This document shows positions 1 to 5,550 of a stretch of 12,915 nucleotides of DNA, piece by piece. The position numbers were made by a program, and so were the translations under genes. The DNA lies in assembly GCA_035290065.1 (NCBI GenBank), contig DATDVD010000092.1, forward strand, positions 1 through 12,915, written 5' to 3'. Under the pieces are notes generated by a model. The model had not been told where the DNA came from, did no database searches, and saw nothing but the letters and a program-made list of their open reading frames with translations. The stretch comes from DATDVD01 sp035290065 (GTDB taxonomy: Bacteria > Pseudomonadota > Gammaproteobacteria > Coxiellales > Coxiellaceae). Every line of letters starts with the position of its first letter. Position 1 is the stretch's first letter.

Positions 1-609
1 GGACCTGTTTGTAAATTATCCCGCCGTGAAAAAACGGATTTAAGCATGAAAAGTGGCGTACGTGCCATTGATACCAAATGCAATATGGAACGCATTCCCG
101 GCCAACACTGGGCGCGCCGCGGTCGTACGACCGATTACGGCATACAAATGCGCATGAAACAAATTATCAAACGTTACTATGGATTATTAGAACGTCAATT
201 TAGAAATTGTTATGAAGAAGCCGATCGCCAAAAAGGATCAACCGGTGAAAATTTATTGAAATTGCTGGAATCCCGTTTGGACAACGTGGTTTATCGCATG
301 GGCTTTGCCACCACACGTGCTGAAGCACGCCAATTAGTTTCTCACCGTTTAATACTGGTGAATGATAATGTCGTCAATATTCCTTCTTACTCCGTGAAAC
401 CCGGAGATGTCATTGAAATACGTGAACGTGGTAAAAAACAAATGCGTATTCAAGCGGCATTGGAATTAGCGGCGCAACGTCCTATAGCGGCAGGATGGGT
501 CGAAGTCGATGCGAAGAAAATGAAGGGCACTTTTAAAAATTATCCGGATATAGCGGATCTTCCGTCGGAATTTAAAGTGAACTTGGTGGTTGAATTGTAT
601 TCGAAGTAG
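1..609 (+). CDS. rpsD: 30S ribosomal protein S4 (5' end cut by window edge)
   Basis: S4 is a primary 16S rRNA-binding protein that nucleates assembly of the 30S body; in many proteobacteria it also represses translation of its own operon. The open frame runs from base 1 (GPVCKLSRREKTDL...) without an upstream start, so only about five N-terminal residues (usually MARYL) are missing. The N-terminal S4 domain is followed by the RNA-binding S4 fold (LLESRLDNVVYRMGF, TRAEARQLVSH), and the protein ends in VELYSK as in enterobacterial S4. An internal ATG at 46 is not the true start because the family sequence continues upstream of it. rpoA starts 10 bases after the stop, matching the alpha operon order rpsD-rpoA-rplQ. 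Identification is secure; the S4 autoregulation is family knowledge, not visible here. Confidence 0.97.
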   Translation, partial: GPVCKLSRREKTDLSMKSGVRAIDTKCNMERIPGQHWARRGRTTDYGIQMRMKQIIKRYYGLLERQFRNCYEEADRQKGSTGENLLKLLESRLDNVVYRMGFATTRAEARQLVSHRLILVNDNVVNIPSYSVKPGDVIEIRERGKKQMRIQAALELAAQRPIAAGWVEVDAKKMKGTFKNYPDIADLPSEFKVNLVVELYSK

Positions 610-619
610 AGGTTTAAGA

Positions 620-1600
620 ATGCAAGATATTTATCAAAGTTTTTTAACGCCTAAAAATATTCAAGCCCAAATCGTGGGGCCTAATACGTCTCGCGTTACG
701 CTGGAGCCTTTTGAGCGTGGTTTTGGTTATACATTAGGTAATGCGCTGCGTCGTATTTTACTTTCTTCTATGCCAGGTGCTGCTGTTACGGAATTGCATA
801 TCGATGGCGTATTGCACGAATACAGCTCGATTGACGGTGTACGCGAAGACGTCGTGGATATTTTGCTAAACCTAAAAGGCTTGGCCATTAAATTATCCAA
901 TCCCAAAGGGGTAAGTCTGCGTTTGAAGAAGAAAGGCGTAGGCCCTGTTACAGCGGCTGATATTGAAGCTCATCCGGATGTAGAAATTGTAAATCCTGAG
1001 CATTTGATTATGCATCTTACCAAAGAAGCAGAAATCAATATGACGCTGCGTGTAGAAAATGGCCGTGGTTACCAACCCGTCAGTTCACGCGAAGAAGAAG
1101 AACGCCAAGTAGGCAGTTTATTATTAGACGCTTCCTTCAGTCCTGTTCGCCGTGTGACGTATTCGGTGGAAAATGCGCGTGTTGAAAAACGCACAGACTT
1201 AGATAAATTAATTATTGAAATGGAAACCAACGGTACGTTGGAACCCGAAGAAGCCATTCGTCGCGCTGCAACGATTCTTCAACACCAATTGGGTGCCTTT
1301 GTAGAATTGCAACACGAACCGGTTCGTCATGAGGGCGGTCGTAAACAAGAATTAGACCCCATTTTATTGCGTCCCGTCGATGATTTAGAATTAACGGTAC
1401 GCGCGGCTAACTGCTTAAAAGCCGAAAATATTTATTACATTGGTGATTTAGTGCAACGCGCTGAAAGTGATTTGCTCAAAACTCCGAATTTAGGTAAAAA
1501 ATCATTAATGGAAATTAAAAGTGTGTTGGCTCAACGTGGTTTAAGCTTAGGCATGACCATTGAACCGTGGCCTCCTGCAGAATTACAAGAACAGGTATAA
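620..1600 (+). CDS. rpoA: DNA-directed RNA polymerase subunit alpha
   Basis: The alpha subunit dimerises to scaffold assembly of RNA polymerase and contacts UP elements and activators through its C-terminal domain. The product is 326 residues, close to the usual gammaproteobacterial length of about 329. The N-terminal dimerisation domain carries FERGFGYTLGNALRRILLSS, the beta-contacting segment, at about residues 33-52. A linker near 235-250 leads to the C-terminal domain with RPVDDLELTVRAANCLKAEN and TPNLGKKSLMEIK; the arginine in TVRAANC corresponds to the UP-element contact of E. coli alpha. I chose ATG 620 (MQDIYQSF) over an in-frame ATG at 590, which lies inside rpsD and would add ten residues foreign to the family. 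It lies between rpsD and rplQ and is cotranscribed with them. The identification is certain. Confidence 0.98.
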   Translation: MQDIYQSFLTPKNIQAQIVGPNTSRVTLEPFERGFGYTLGNALRRILLSSMPGAAVTELHIDGVLHEYSSIDGVREDVVDILLNLKGLAIKLSNPKGVSLRLKKKGVGPVTAADIEAHPDVEIVNPEHLIMHLTKEAEINMTLRVENGRGYQPVSSREEEERQVGSLLLDASFSPVRRVTYSVENARVEKRTDLDKLIIEMETNGTLEPEEAIRRAATILQHQLGAFVELQHEPVRHEGGRKQELDPILLRPVDDLELTVRAANCLKAENIYYIGDLVQRAESDLLKTPNLGKKSLMEIKSVLAQRGLSLGMTIEPWPPAELQEQV

Positions 1601-1604
1601 TACG

Positions 1605-2006
1605 ATGCATCACTTAAAAGCCGGTAAAAAATTCAATCGTACTTCCAGTCATCGAAAAGCCATGTTTCAAAATATGGCCGTATCGTTGATTAAATATGAG
1701 CAAATCAAAACCACATTGGTGAAAGCCAAGGAATTGCGTCGTGTCATAGAGCCATTGATTACATTAGCGAAAAGTGATTGTCTTGCTAACCGTCGTTTAG
1801 CGTTTGATCGTTTACGCGATCGCGACGCTGTTACCAAACTATTCGTAGAATTAGGTGTTCGCTCTAAAAAACGCACCGGCGGTTACCTCCGTATTTTAAA
1901 ATGCGGTTTCCGCTCCGGCGACAACGCCCCCGTGGCCTTCGTTCAATTAGTGGATCAAAAAACCACACAACCCCAAAAACCCTCCGACAAGCCCAAAGCC
2001 GCATAA
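1605..2006 (+). CDS. rplQ: 50S ribosomal protein L17
   Basis: L17 binds 23S rRNA near the exit-tunnel face of the large subunit. The product is 133 residues (E. coli 127). The start MHHLKAGKKFNRTSSHRKAM is diagnostic, and KRTGGYLRILKCGFRSGDNA is the conserved core near the C-terminus, followed by a polar Gln/Pro/Lys tail. ATG 1605 lies 4 bases after the rpoA stop; an earlier in-frame ATG at 1560 sits inside rpoA and is rejected. It is the last gene of the alpha operon. The last 96 coding bases, from 1911 to the stop, recur at 5421-5516 with four differences, three of them synonymous, bracketing the accessory block. The intact gene is this one; the downstream copy has no 5' part. Identification is secure. 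Confidence 0.97.
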   Translation: MHHLKAGKKFNRTSSHRKAMFQNMAVSLIKYEQIKTTLVKAKELRRVIEPLITLAKSDCLANRRLAFDRLRDRDAVTKLFVELGVRSKKRTGGYLRILKCGFRSGDNAPVAFVQLVDQKTTQPQKPSDKPKAA

Positions 2007-2045
2007 TTTATTCTCCCTATATAATTTCGATCCTTATATTCCCGT
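1911..2045 (+). repeat. Direct repeat, copy A: rplQ 3' end plus flank
   Basis: This 135-base stretch recurs in the same orientation at 5421-5555. I see four mismatches, at 1928, 1931, 1962 and 1991 (5438, 5441, 5472 and 5501 in the other copy), all inside the coding part. After the stop codon both copies continue identically until copy A carries an extra 10 bases (a tandem TATTCCCGTA, 2037-2056). Both copies then enter the same palindromic repeat. The similarity ends abruptly on the left at about 1906/5416. The pair brackets roughly 3.3 kb of accessory genes. Confidence 0.93.
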
Positions 2046-2050
2046 ATATT

Positions 2051-2138
2051 CCCGTAGGGGCAGACCGTGGTCTGCCCTTCTTTTTTCATAATAAATCTTG
2101 TGCAAGTTCTTGGGCAGACCACGGTCTGCCCCTACAGG
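2051..2138. repeat. Palindromic repeat (REP/MITE-like), copy A
   Basis: Two 27-base arms (2051-2077 and 2112-2138) form a near-perfect inverted repeat, differing at one base, around a 34-base centre (2078-2111). Each arm is itself a hairpin, GGGCAGAC-CGTG-GTCTGCCC in the left arm, so the unit looks like two REP sequences head to head. The same unit occurs at 5551-5635 and 9661-9743. It encodes no protein or transposase; mobility would need a trans-acting enzyme not present in this window. The centre here is in the same orientation as the diverged centre of the third copy. Confidence 0.92.
2058..2086 (+). terminator. Intrinsic terminator of the rpsD-rpoA-rplQ operon
   Basis: The left repeat arm gives an 8-bp GC-rich stem (GGGCAGAC / GTCTGCCC) with the tetraloop CGTG, followed directly by TTCTTTTTT. 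That is a standard rho-independent terminator on the plus strand, about 50 bases after the rplQ stop. The stem could also pair with the right arm of the repeat, so folding is not unique. The terminator role is inferred from sequence. Confidence 0.72.
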
Positions 2139-2155
2139 ATGCTTATAATTTAAGA

Positions 2156-2422
2156 TTATTTTGTGAAGGGAGAGTAGTCAACGCCGTCATTGCGAGTTCT
2201 TCTCTCATCCAATTTTTGATTCAACAGTTTCGCTTCTTTTAATAATCGACAAAGCACCGTTAAATAATTAATTACATCGTTATTAACAGCTTCGCTAATA
2301 GGCTCATACAAGGAAAAGCGTGCTAAAGATTCCGCTTGTTCAATTCGATCGGTGAGCGCATCTTGGATAAAGAGATCGCTAGAATCTTCTCGTAATTCGT
2401 AAATATCAGCTATCGCTCCCAT
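2156..2422 (-). CDS. Small protein of unknown function (88 aa)
   Basis: I do not recognise this protein. It is acidic in its N-terminal half (YELREDSSDLFIQDALTDRI) and appears largely helical, with a run VINYLTVLCRLLKEAKLLNQ at about residues 51-70 that could form an amphipathic helix. It has no signal peptide, membrane segment, cysteine pair or catalytic motif that I can see. On the minus strand an AAAGGAT Shine-Dalgarno lies 7 bases before ATG 2422, inside the end of the upstream gene, and the two frames overlap by 17 bases, suggesting translational coupling. Together with the 95-residue gene it forms a two-gene unit diverging from the regulator operon. The base composition is AT-rich like the rest of the block. 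The coding call rests on ribosome-binding site and gene arrangement; the function is unknown. Confidence 0.68.
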   Translation of the reverse strand: MGAIADIYELREDSSDLFIQDALTDRIEQAESLARFSLYEPISEAVNNDVINYLTVLCRLLKEAKLLNQKLDERRTRNDGVDYSPFTK

Positions 2423-2693
2423 GAGATATATCCTTTGAATGATTGACAGGAACAGCCAGCCCTAATTTGGTTTTTAATTGCTTTTCTTGTTTTAAGCACT
2501 GCAGAATAATAGCCTTTTCTCTCTCCAAAGCCTCTTCTAATTCCGTAGCTTTACTCAGATGATAAGATAACTTATTTCGATTGTTGCGCATTGTCTTGCG
2601 TACCCCCTCTAGGGTTGAAGGTTTAGCATGGTATAGGCCCTGATTAATAAGAGGGCTTTCTTCCTGTGGGATCTCCTGCCATTCTGGTTTCAT
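2406..2693 (-). CDS. Small charged helical protein of unknown function (95 aa)
   Basis: I do not recognise this protein. A short polar N-terminus (MKPEWQEIPQEES) leads into a long charged, probably coiled-coil helix from about residue 32 to 75, with segments RNNRNKLSYHLSKATELEEA and LEREKAIILQCLKQEKQL. It ends in a polar tail. There is no signal peptide or membrane segment. The minus-strand ATG at 2693 is preceded by GGAGGTGAGGA, a near-ideal Shine-Dalgarno, which is the strongest argument that this is a real gene. A 9-bp inverted repeat lies just upstream of that ribosome-binding site. It is the first gene of the minus-strand pair, divergent from the winged-helix regulator. Small paired helical proteins can be plasmid or element accessory proteins, but nothing here shows that. 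Confidence 0.7.
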   Translation of the reverse strand: MKPEWQEIPQEESPLINQGLYHAKPSTLEGVRKTMRNNRNKLSYHLSKATELEEALEREKAIILQCLKQEKQLKTKLGLAVPVNHSKDISHGSDS

Positions 2694-2704
2694 TCCTCAC
2701 CTCC

Positions 2705-2728
2705 ATGATTAAGGCTCAACTTAATCAT
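2705..2728 (-). promoter_or_regulatory. 9-bp inverted repeat upstream of the small-gene pair
   Basis: ATGATTAAG (2705-2713) and CTTAATCAT (2720-2728) are perfect reverse complements separated by 6 bases. The repeat lies just upstream of the GGAGG of the 95-residue gene, so it could be an operator or, in the minus-strand mRNA, a hairpin next to the ribosome-binding site. Just beyond it lies an AT-rich stretch with a second small palindrome, TACATAATATGTA (2741-2753), that could hold the promoters. The binding protein is unknown; the divergent winged-helix regulator is the obvious candidate. Confidence 0.45.
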
Positions 2729-2765
2729 CAGGATAAATTATACATAATATGTATATAAAATGTAT

Positions 2766-2887
2766 ACAAATTACAAAGAAGAGGGCTCAAGTATGGCAAA
2801 TTTCCTACAGGCTGGTATGAAAATAACTTTATTTGTTGACGATTTTTATATATTATTTCAACAAATTACAAAGATATCAGAAGGAGA
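2766..2887 (+). promoter_or_regulatory. Control region of the regulator-oxygenase operon
   Basis: Two elements stand out. A 14-base direct repeat, ACAAATTACAAAGA, occurs at 2766-2779 and again at 2861-2874, each just before a Shine-Dalgarno-like stretch. An inverted repeat, ATTTGTTGA (2831-2839) and TCAACAAAT (2858-2866), has an 18-base AT-rich centre containing TATATATTAT. I see no pair of -35 and -10 boxes with good spacing, so the promoter is not pinned. The inverted repeat is a candidate site for a dimeric MarR-type regulator, by analogy with that family's autoregulation. Confidence 0.4.
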
Positions 2888-2909
2888 ATGCAAGTGTCTG
2901 ATAATTTAG
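2793..2909 (+). CDS. Possible 38-residue leader ORF
   Basis: ATG 2793 opens a 38-codon frame (MANFLQAGMKITLFVDDFYI...) ending at TAG 2907-2909, after the start of the winged-helix gene in another frame. AGAGGG lies 7 bases before the ATG, a weak ribosome-binding site. It resembles no leader peptide I know and has no run of one amino acid that would suggest attenuation. It could be a translated leader that couples to the regulator gene, or simply a chance frame; I favour chance slightly. Confidence 0.2.
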   Translation: MANFLQAGMKITLFVDDFYILFQQITKISEGECKCLII

Positions 2910-3424
2910 ATAAATCTTGGCATCTGGCTAACCATGAGAATGTTAAGGATCTGACGGAATTTGAATTTTTATTATGGCGAGCTTTTTATGGGTTTATTCG
3001 TTGGCAAGAAGACTGTGAAAGTAAAATTAATAGTCTCACCTTAACAGGCCATGAATTAGCTTTGCTTCATATTATTCGTATGAATGATGCACCAAAAACT
3101 ATTTATGAAGTGGCTCGGCTTTTAAATCGCGATGATATTTCTAATGTGCAGTATGGAATTAAGAAGTTGGCACAATTAGGATTGGTAGAGCAGGCTAAAG
3201 ATGGAACTCAAAAAGCAGTGAATTATCAGGCTACCAAAAAGGGTATTAAAGATACGGATCTTTATACAAAAACTCGAGAACATGTCTTAGGGGAAGTTTT
3301 TAAAAACACAGAGGGACTTCAAAATATTAAGGAAACTATTAAAACCCTTGCTTTAATGAAAAACGTTTATGATGAAGCAAGTCGTGTAATGTCAACCTAT
3401 AAAGGATTAGCAAGCAAGGAATAG
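2894..3424 (+). CDS. Winged-helix DNA-binding regulator, MarR-like
   Basis: This is a predicted transcription regulator of the MarR-like winged-helix type. An N-terminal helical part (WHLANHENVKDLTEFEFLLW) is followed by the wHTH at about residues 50-120: LTGHELALLHIIRM, then TIYEVARLLNRDDISNVQYG (helix-turn-helix), then LGLVEQAKDGTQKAVNYQAT (the wing). A C-terminal helix probably dimerises. I prefer GTG 2894 (176 residues): AAGGAG at 2881-2886 sits 7 bases before it, but only 1 base before the in-frame ATG 2888, too close for initiation. ATG 2888 would add two residues. It heads the operon with the two oxygenase genes (23-base gap) and probably controls that operon and perhaps the divergent pair. 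The ligand is unknown. The family is clear; the regulatory target is inferred. Confidence 0.82.
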   Translation: MSDNLDKSWHLANHENVKDLTEFEFLLWRAFYGFIRWQEDCESKINSLTLTGHELALLHIIRMNDAPKTIYEVARLLNRDDISNVQYGIKKLAQLGLVEQAKDGTQKAVNYQATKKGIKDTDLYTKTREHVLGEVFKNTEGLQNIKETIKTLALMKNVYDEASRVMSTYKGLASKE

Positions 3425-3445
3425 CGCTTATAAAAAGGATAAGCG
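3425..3445 (+). promoter_or_regulatory. Hairpin presenting the Shine-Dalgarno of the monooxygenase gene
   Basis: The gap between the regulator stop and the monooxygenase ATG is almost wholly a perfect 7-bp inverted repeat: CGCTTAT (3425-3431) and ATAAGCG (3439-3445) around the loop AAAAAGG. The loop and the first stem base give AAAAAGGA, the ribosome-binding site of the next gene, and ATG follows at 3448. In mRNA this would hold the ribosome-binding site in a hairpin loop, a possible translational control point. The stem is AU-rich and modest in stability. Confidence 0.45.
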
Positions 3446-3447
3446 AT

Positions 3448-4686
3448 ATGAGAGAAATTGCTATTATTGGTGCAGGGCAAGCGGGTGTTCAATTAGCCAT
3501 CGGCTTGCAAAAACAAGGCTTAACAGTTCATCTTTATAGTGATCGTACTGCTGAGGCTATTCGTAATGGCCGGGTTTTATCAAGTCAAGGGGTTTTCCAT
3601 ACTGCTTTGAAATATGAGCGAGAGTTAGGTTTAAATTTTTGGGATAATTCTTGTCCGCCTAATACCTGTATTCATTTTTCGATTGCTGATTTAGTAAAAA
3701 AAATTCCTTTTATACATTGGGAGGGTCACACTCAATATTTCTATCAGTCAATTGATCAACGCCTAAAAATACCTGCTTGGATGGATTTTTTTGAAAAACT
3801 AGGTGGAAAAATTATTATTCAATCAATTGATGAAGAAGCATTAGATACTATTATTCCCTCTCATGATCTTACTTTAATTGCGACCGGTAAAGGAGAAATG
3901 GGTCAATTATTTGAGCGAGATGATGAAAAATCAACTTTCTTACAGCCTGCAAGAAAATTAGCACTCGTTTATTTAGAAGGAGTCGAACCTTATCCTTATC
4001 GGGGAGTTTCTGCCAACCTTATTCCCAATGTGGGGGAATATTTTATTATGCCGGGATTAAGTTTGAGTGGTCCCTGTGAAATGATGTTTTTTGAAGCAAT
4101 TCCCGGCGGGCCATTTGATTGTTGGGAGGATATAAATGATGCAAATTCTATTTTTCATCAGGGTGTTAAACTCTTAAAGGAATATATTCCGTGGGAAGCT
4201 AAACGGTGTGCTCATGCTAAAGTGACCGATTCCCAAGCATTTTTACGAGGAAGTTATACTCCTGTTATAAGAAAACCAATTCTAAAAACTAGGAAAAATA
4301 ATATTGCATTAGGATTAGGAGATGCTGTAGTTCTCAATGATCCCATAGCAGGCCAAGGAGCGAATAATGCCAGTAGAGCAGCGAAAATATATTTAGAATC
4401 TATCGGAAAAAATATTGCAGGTTCATTTGATAGAACATGGATGCAGGAGACTTTTAATCAATGGTGGGAAGATGTTAAATGGAGTACCGAGTGGACCAAT
4501 TTATTTTTAATGCCACCTGAGCCCCCTGTTTTAGAGTTATTGAGAATGGCAGAGAAGAATCCCGCCATGGCTAATTTTATAGCTAATGCTTTTGATGACC
4601 CAAAACAATTATTAATTTATTTGAAATCTGAAGAAAAGACAAAAAATTTTATGGCCAGGATGGCTTTATCAGAAGTAGTCATTTAA
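3448..4686 (+). CDS. FAD-dependent monooxygenase, styrene/indole monooxygenase (StyA-like) family
   Basis: This looks like the oxygenase component of a two-component flavin monooxygenase, which uses reduced FAD from a separate reductase to epoxidise or hydroxylate a small, often aromatic, substrate in the cytoplasm. Length is 412 residues, near the roughly 415 of StyA. The N-terminal Rossmann motif is IIGAGQAG with G8, G10 and G13. LIATGKG at 143-149 is the typical second strand motif. GLGDAVVLNDPIAGQGANNA at about 289-308 is the FAD-ribityl GD motif with the substrate-side loop. The middle part (about 150-280) would form the substrate-binding domain. No flavin reductase (StyB) gene is present nearby, so a reductase elsewhere must serve it. 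The operon partner is a heme-oxygenase-like oxidase starting 14 bases after this stop. The substrate cannot be inferred; styrene itself is unlikely for a putative intracellular bacterium. Confidence 0.82.
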   Translation: MREIAIIGAGQAGVQLAIGLQKQGLTVHLYSDRTAEAIRNGRVLSSQGVFHTALKYERELGLNFWDNSCPPNTCIHFSIADLVKKIPFIHWEGHTQYFYQSIDQRLKIPAWMDFFEKLGGKIIIQSIDEEALDTIIPSHDLTLIATGKGEMGQLFERDDEKSTFLQPARKLALVYLEGVEPYPYRGVSANLIPNVGEYFIMPGLSLSGPCEMMFFEAIPGGPFDCWEDINDANSIFHQGVKLLKEYIPWEAKRCAHAKVTDSQAFLRGSYTPVIRKPILKTRKNNIALGLGDAVVLNDPIAGQGANNASRAAKIYLESIGKNIAGSFDRTWMQETFNQWWEDVKWSTEWTNLFLMPPEPPVLELLRMAEKNPAMANFIANAFDDPKQLLIYLKSEEKTKNFMARMALSEVVI

Positions 4687-4699
4687 CAGGAGATATCCT

Positions 4700-5413
4700 A
4701 TGGCAAAAAACCCTGAAAATTCCAATTGTAATTTAGAGACTTTATTAGCCGTAAATAAAACCTATGTTGAGCAATTTAAGCTATCGTCTTTAATAGCTTT
4801 TATACAAAGTCCATCAGTGCACGATGAACATGCTCAAAAGACTTTATTAGATTGCATTCAATTATTTTCTGACCATTTTCAAAAAATGATAACAGCTCGA
4901 TATTTGACAACGGAAAAAACTTTTTTCAAAAAAATAGCCTTGGAACATTTTAAAGAGGAATTTGGTCATAATGAATTGTTGTTAAAGGATAGAAATAATG
5001 AACCTCCCGCTTGGGATCCTATTTTAGATGCAACGGCGAGTTGGTTTATATGGAAAATGATTGAATTAGATAACATCGAAAAAACCTTTTTAATGCATCT
5101 TGTTTTGGAGGCTAGTGCAAATGTCTTTTTTTCTGAGGCTGATCGGGTAATGCAACAATATGGTATAACAAAATATTTTTCATTACATGCTGAAGTCGAT
5201 GAAGATCATGAATTGATGGGTTTGAAATTACTAGAAGGATTACGTGAGCAAGAATATTTTTATTTATTTCAAACTCAAAAACAAGGATGGGAAATGATAA
5301 CCGCTGCTTGCGATAGAATAGCGAAAATTATTGAAAACTCTCAAATGAATCCCTATCGGCTTAAAAAGAAAAAACAGAAAATCTATAATAATGTGCGATG
5401 GATGACAGGTTAA
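4700..5413 (+). CDS. Heme-oxygenase-like iron-dependent oxidase (HDO/TenA-PqqC fold)
   Basis: The 237-residue, all-helical protein carries the metal-ligand pattern of heme-oxygenase-like diiron or mono-iron oxidases, a superfamily that includes UndA, BesC, SznF and chlamydial CADD and performs C-C cleavage, N-oxygenation or decarboxylation. Candidate ligands are E87 and H90 in HFKEEFGHNELL, E137 in VLEASANVFF, and H163, D167 and H170 in LHAEVDEDHE. The H-x3-D-x2-H spacing on the third helix is typical. The C-terminus is basic (LKKKKQK). AGGAG lies 7 bases before ATG 4700, and the gene follows the monooxygenase with a 13-base gap, so both are likely made together. The rplQ fragment begins 8 bases after this stop. 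Family assignment is by motif only; an inactive or TenA-like thiaminase relative is the main alternative, but the retained acidic and histidine ligands argue for an iron enzyme. Confidence 0.72.
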   Translation: MAKNPENSNCNLETLLAVNKTYVEQFKLSSLIAFIQSPSVHDEHAQKTLLDCIQLFSDHFQKMITARYLTTEKTFFKKIALEHFKEEFGHNELLLKDRNNEPPAWDPILDATASWFIWKMIELDNIEKTFLMHLVLEASANVFFSEADRVMQQYGITKYFSLHAEVDEDHELMGLKLLEGLREQEYFYLFQTQKQGWEMITAACDRIAKIIENSQMNPYRLKKKKQKIYNNVRWMTG

Positions 5414-5420
5414 CAGTTTT

Positions 5421-5516
5421 CGCTCCGGCGACAACGCTCCTGTGGCCTTCGTTCAATTAGTGGATCAAAAAGCCACACAACCCCAAAAACCCTCCGACAA
5501 ACCCAAAGCCGCATAA
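5421..5516 (+). pseudogene. 3' fragment of rplQ (duplicate)
   Basis: These 96 bases encode the last 31 residues of L17 plus the TAA stop, starting at RSGDNAPVAF. Against the intact gene there are four base changes: GCC to GCT, CCC to CCT and AAG to AAA are silent, and ACC to GCC gives Thr to Ala. The reading frame is undamaged, but nothing upstream supplies a start or the rest of L17, so this is a displaced gene end, not a working gene. The shared sequence continues past the stop to 5555. The dominance of silent changes suggests it diverged while part of a functional rplQ. Confidence 0.9.
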
Positions 5517-5550
5517 TTTATTCTCCCTATATAATTTCGATCCTTATATT

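Noticed and set aside
590..619. Earlier ATG for rpoA
   Set aside because: It lies inside rpsD and adds residues not found in RNA polymerase alpha; ATG 620 gives the family N-terminus.
1901..2242. Open frame of 113 codons across the rplQ end and palindromic repeat
   Set aside because: It is the out-of-frame translation of rplQ and of the repeat. The same peptide (VGADRGLPFFFHNKS) appears from repeat copy B on the other strand, a sign of repeat DNA, not protein.
2139..5413. Insertion sequence or transposon encoding its own transposase
   Set aside because: None of the five genes in the block resembles a transposase, integrase or resolvase, and there are no terminal inverted repeats at the block edges apart from the palindromic repeats themselves.
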